Assembly (NCBI GenBank): GCA_030606635.1
Contig: JAUWGA010000110.1
Coordinates: 1 to 5,869 of the forward strand
Source of the DNA: Methanosarcinales archaeon
Lineage (GTDB): Archaea > Halobacteriota > Methanosarcinia > Methanosarcinales > Methanogasteraceae
Direction: 5' to 3'
DNA length: 5,869 bases
The position numbers and the translations under genes are program-made. Numbering within the stretch: the stretch's first letter is position 1; each line of letters opens with the position of its first letter. Positions 5,374 through 5,869 of this stretch are shown piece by piece. Under the pieces are notes generated by a model. The model was not told the origin of the DNA, did not search any database, and was given only the letters and a program-made list of their open reading frames with translations.

Positions 5374-5380
5374 TTAATAA
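5374..5380 (-). promoter_or_regulatory. TATA-like element of the PAP2 gene
   Basis: On the minus strand TTATTAA, within AATTATTAAAA, stands 25-31 nt before the A of the PAP2 ATG. That is archaeal TATA-box spacing for a transcript starting at the start codon. AGGTAATC (5353-5360) resembles a ribosome binding site, so a short-leader transcript from another start remains possible. Confidence 0.5.
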
Positions 5381-5432
5381 TTGGATTTATTTGATGATAG
5401 TTTTGTACAATTCCCAGATACTTAAGTGTTAT

Positions 5433-5453
5433 GGTTGGGTCGGGCTGCCAACC
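5433..5453 (+). promoter_or_regulatory. Inverted repeat in the divergent promoter region
   Basis: GGTTGG (5433-5438) and CCAACC (5448-5453) form a perfect 6-bp dyad around GTCGGGCTG, about 10 nt before the TATA-like TTTATTATAT of the transcription factor S gene. It could be a protein-binding site or, if transcription begins upstream, a leader hairpin. Two 8-bp palindromes, TTGTACAA (5403-5410) and ACTTAAGT (5420-5427), precede it. No regulator can be assigned. Confidence 0.3.
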
Positions 5454-5464
5454 CACCAGACACC

Positions 5465-5474
5465 TTTATTATAT
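5465..5474 (+). promoter_or_regulatory. TATA-like element before the transcription factor S gene
   Basis: TTTATTATAT is the most TATA-like string before the gene. Its position 22-31 nt from the ATG would put the transcription start at about the start codon. That conflicts with the strong Shine-Dalgarno site between the two, so either this is not the active box or the ribosome binding site is not transcribed from it. Confidence 0.35.
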
Positions 5475-5484
5475 GGGCAAGCAA

Positions 5485-5490
5485 AGGAGG
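5485..5490 (+). promoter_or_regulatory. Shine-Dalgarno site of the transcription factor S gene
   Basis: AGGAGG lies 5 nt before the ATG at 5496. It selects this start over the in-frame ATG at 5391. Confidence 0.8.
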
Positions 5491-5495
5491 ATATC

Positions 5496-5807
5496 ATGGA
5501 ATTTTGTCCGGAATGCGGCACCATGCTGGTGTTGAAGGATGGCGCACTGCTGTGCAGACGCTGCGGATTTACAACGGAGAAACAAGACGATAAATCAGTT
5601 TTATCTGTTGAACGGCGTGCAAAGAAGACGATTACAGTTATCGAAGAACAATCAGACGCAGGATTGCCGACCACGCGTGCACGGTGTGAGGAATGCAGAA
5701 ACGACACTGCTTACTGGTGGCTGCGGCAATTGCGGTCCGCAGACGAGAGCGAGACTAGATTTTTCAGGTGCACGAAGTGCGGGAGAACGTGGCGAGAGTA
5801 TGATTGA
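5496..5807 (+). CDS. tfs: Transcription factor S (TFIIS/RpoM-like RNA polymerase cleavage factor)
   Basis: A 103-residue protein, the usual archaeal TFS length. TFS rescues backtracked RNA polymerase by stimulating cleavage of the nascent RNA in the polymerase active site. The N-terminal zinc ribbon uses C4, C7, C20 and C23 (FCPECG, LCRRCG). A charged linker follows. The C-terminal ribbon uses C64, C67, C92 and C95 and contains AYWWLRQLRSADESETRFF followed by RCTKCG. The D83-E84 pair on the hairpin tip is the acidic pair that coordinates the catalytic metal, so the factor should be active and not an inhibitory paralogue lacking it. The residue after C67 is Arg where Gly is more common. The start is fixed by AGGAGG 5 nt upstream and by the MEFCPECG beginning. 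It is transcribed divergently from the PAP2 gene. Confidence 0.95.
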   Translation: MEFCPECGTMLVLKDGALLCRRCGFTTEKQDDKSVLSVERRAKKTITVIEEQSDAGLPTTRARCEECRNDTAYWWLRQLRSADESETRFFRCTKCGRTWREYD

Positions 5808-5833
5808 TCGGTAATATCCTGTTCGCCCCGATC
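5806..5833 (+). terminator. Possible stem-loop at the end of the transcription factor S gene
   Basis: GATCGG (5806-5811, overlapping the stop codon) is complementary to CCGATC (5828-5833), with a 16-nt loop and a following TTT. The stem is short and the T-run weak. The remaining 36 bases of the window show no recognisable gene. Confidence 0.3.
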
Positions 5834-5869
5834 TTTACAAGTGGGAACAATCGACACTGATCGGCACGA

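Noticed and set aside
5391..5495. A 35-residue N-terminal extension of transcription factor S
   Set aside because: The family starts directly before the first zinc ribbon, and AGGAGG sits 5 nt before the ATG at 5496. The extension would cover the promoter region.
1..5869. CRISPR array, tRNA or rRNA genes, insertion sequence, toxin-antitoxin or other defence genes
   Set aside because: Reading both strands I found no regularly spaced repeats, no tRNA arm patterns, no transposase motifs and no defence-type domains. Nearly all sequence is accounted for by the seven genes listed.

Overview
The window is archaeal and comes from an ordinary chromosomal region, not a plasmid, phage or genomic island. 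Three things show this. The NusA-like / uS12 / uS7 order is the archaeal version of the str operon. A transcription factor S gene is present. The Shine-Dalgarno sites match the archaeal 16S tail (AGGTGATC before rps7, GAGGAGG before rps12). Base composition is moderate and coding density is high. A lipoprotein of the LolA-like/DUF4367 type rich in N-glycosylation sequons, and a PAP2_3-type phosphatase, fit a euryarchaeon of the Methanomicrobia or a relative. I cannot name a genus from the sequence.

Layout. Positions 1-1184 (+) hold the 3' end of a NusA-like KH gene, rps12 and rps7, closely spaced and probably co-transcribed. The usual next genes, fusA (EF-2) and tuf (EF-1A), do not follow. 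Instead 1185-1511 is a convergent non-coding junction with diverged CGCAGAG-type intergenic repeats and weak terminator-like elements. Positions 1512-5349 are all on the minus strand. Read in the direction of transcription they are a PAP2 phosphatase with a C-terminal zinc ribbon, a secreted lipoprotein, thiL (thiamine-monophosphate kinase) and an ABC ATPase of the SsuB/TauB/ThiZ class. A 146-bp divergent promoter region separates these from a transcription factor S gene (5496-5807, +).

How the genes may work together. The first block makes core transcription and translation machinery, and transcription factor S at the far end also serves RNA polymerase. On the minus strand, PAP2 and the lipoprotein gene each have the same 7-mer, TTATTAA, about 24-31 nt before their ATG. 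This suggests separate promoters giving nearly leaderless mRNAs. thiL has a real Shine-Dalgarno site and is preceded by a strong stem-loop. The ATPase starts 15 nt after the thiL stop. That linkage suggests, as an inference, that the ATPase energises uptake of a thiamine precursor. No permease or binding-protein gene is in the window.

I saw no CRISPR array, tRNA, rRNA, insertion sequence or defence system. The points most worth a second look are the thiL-ATPase pair, the stem-loop before thiL, the repeated leaderless-type promoter, the PAP2-zinc-ribbon fusion, and the break in the str operon with repeat debris.
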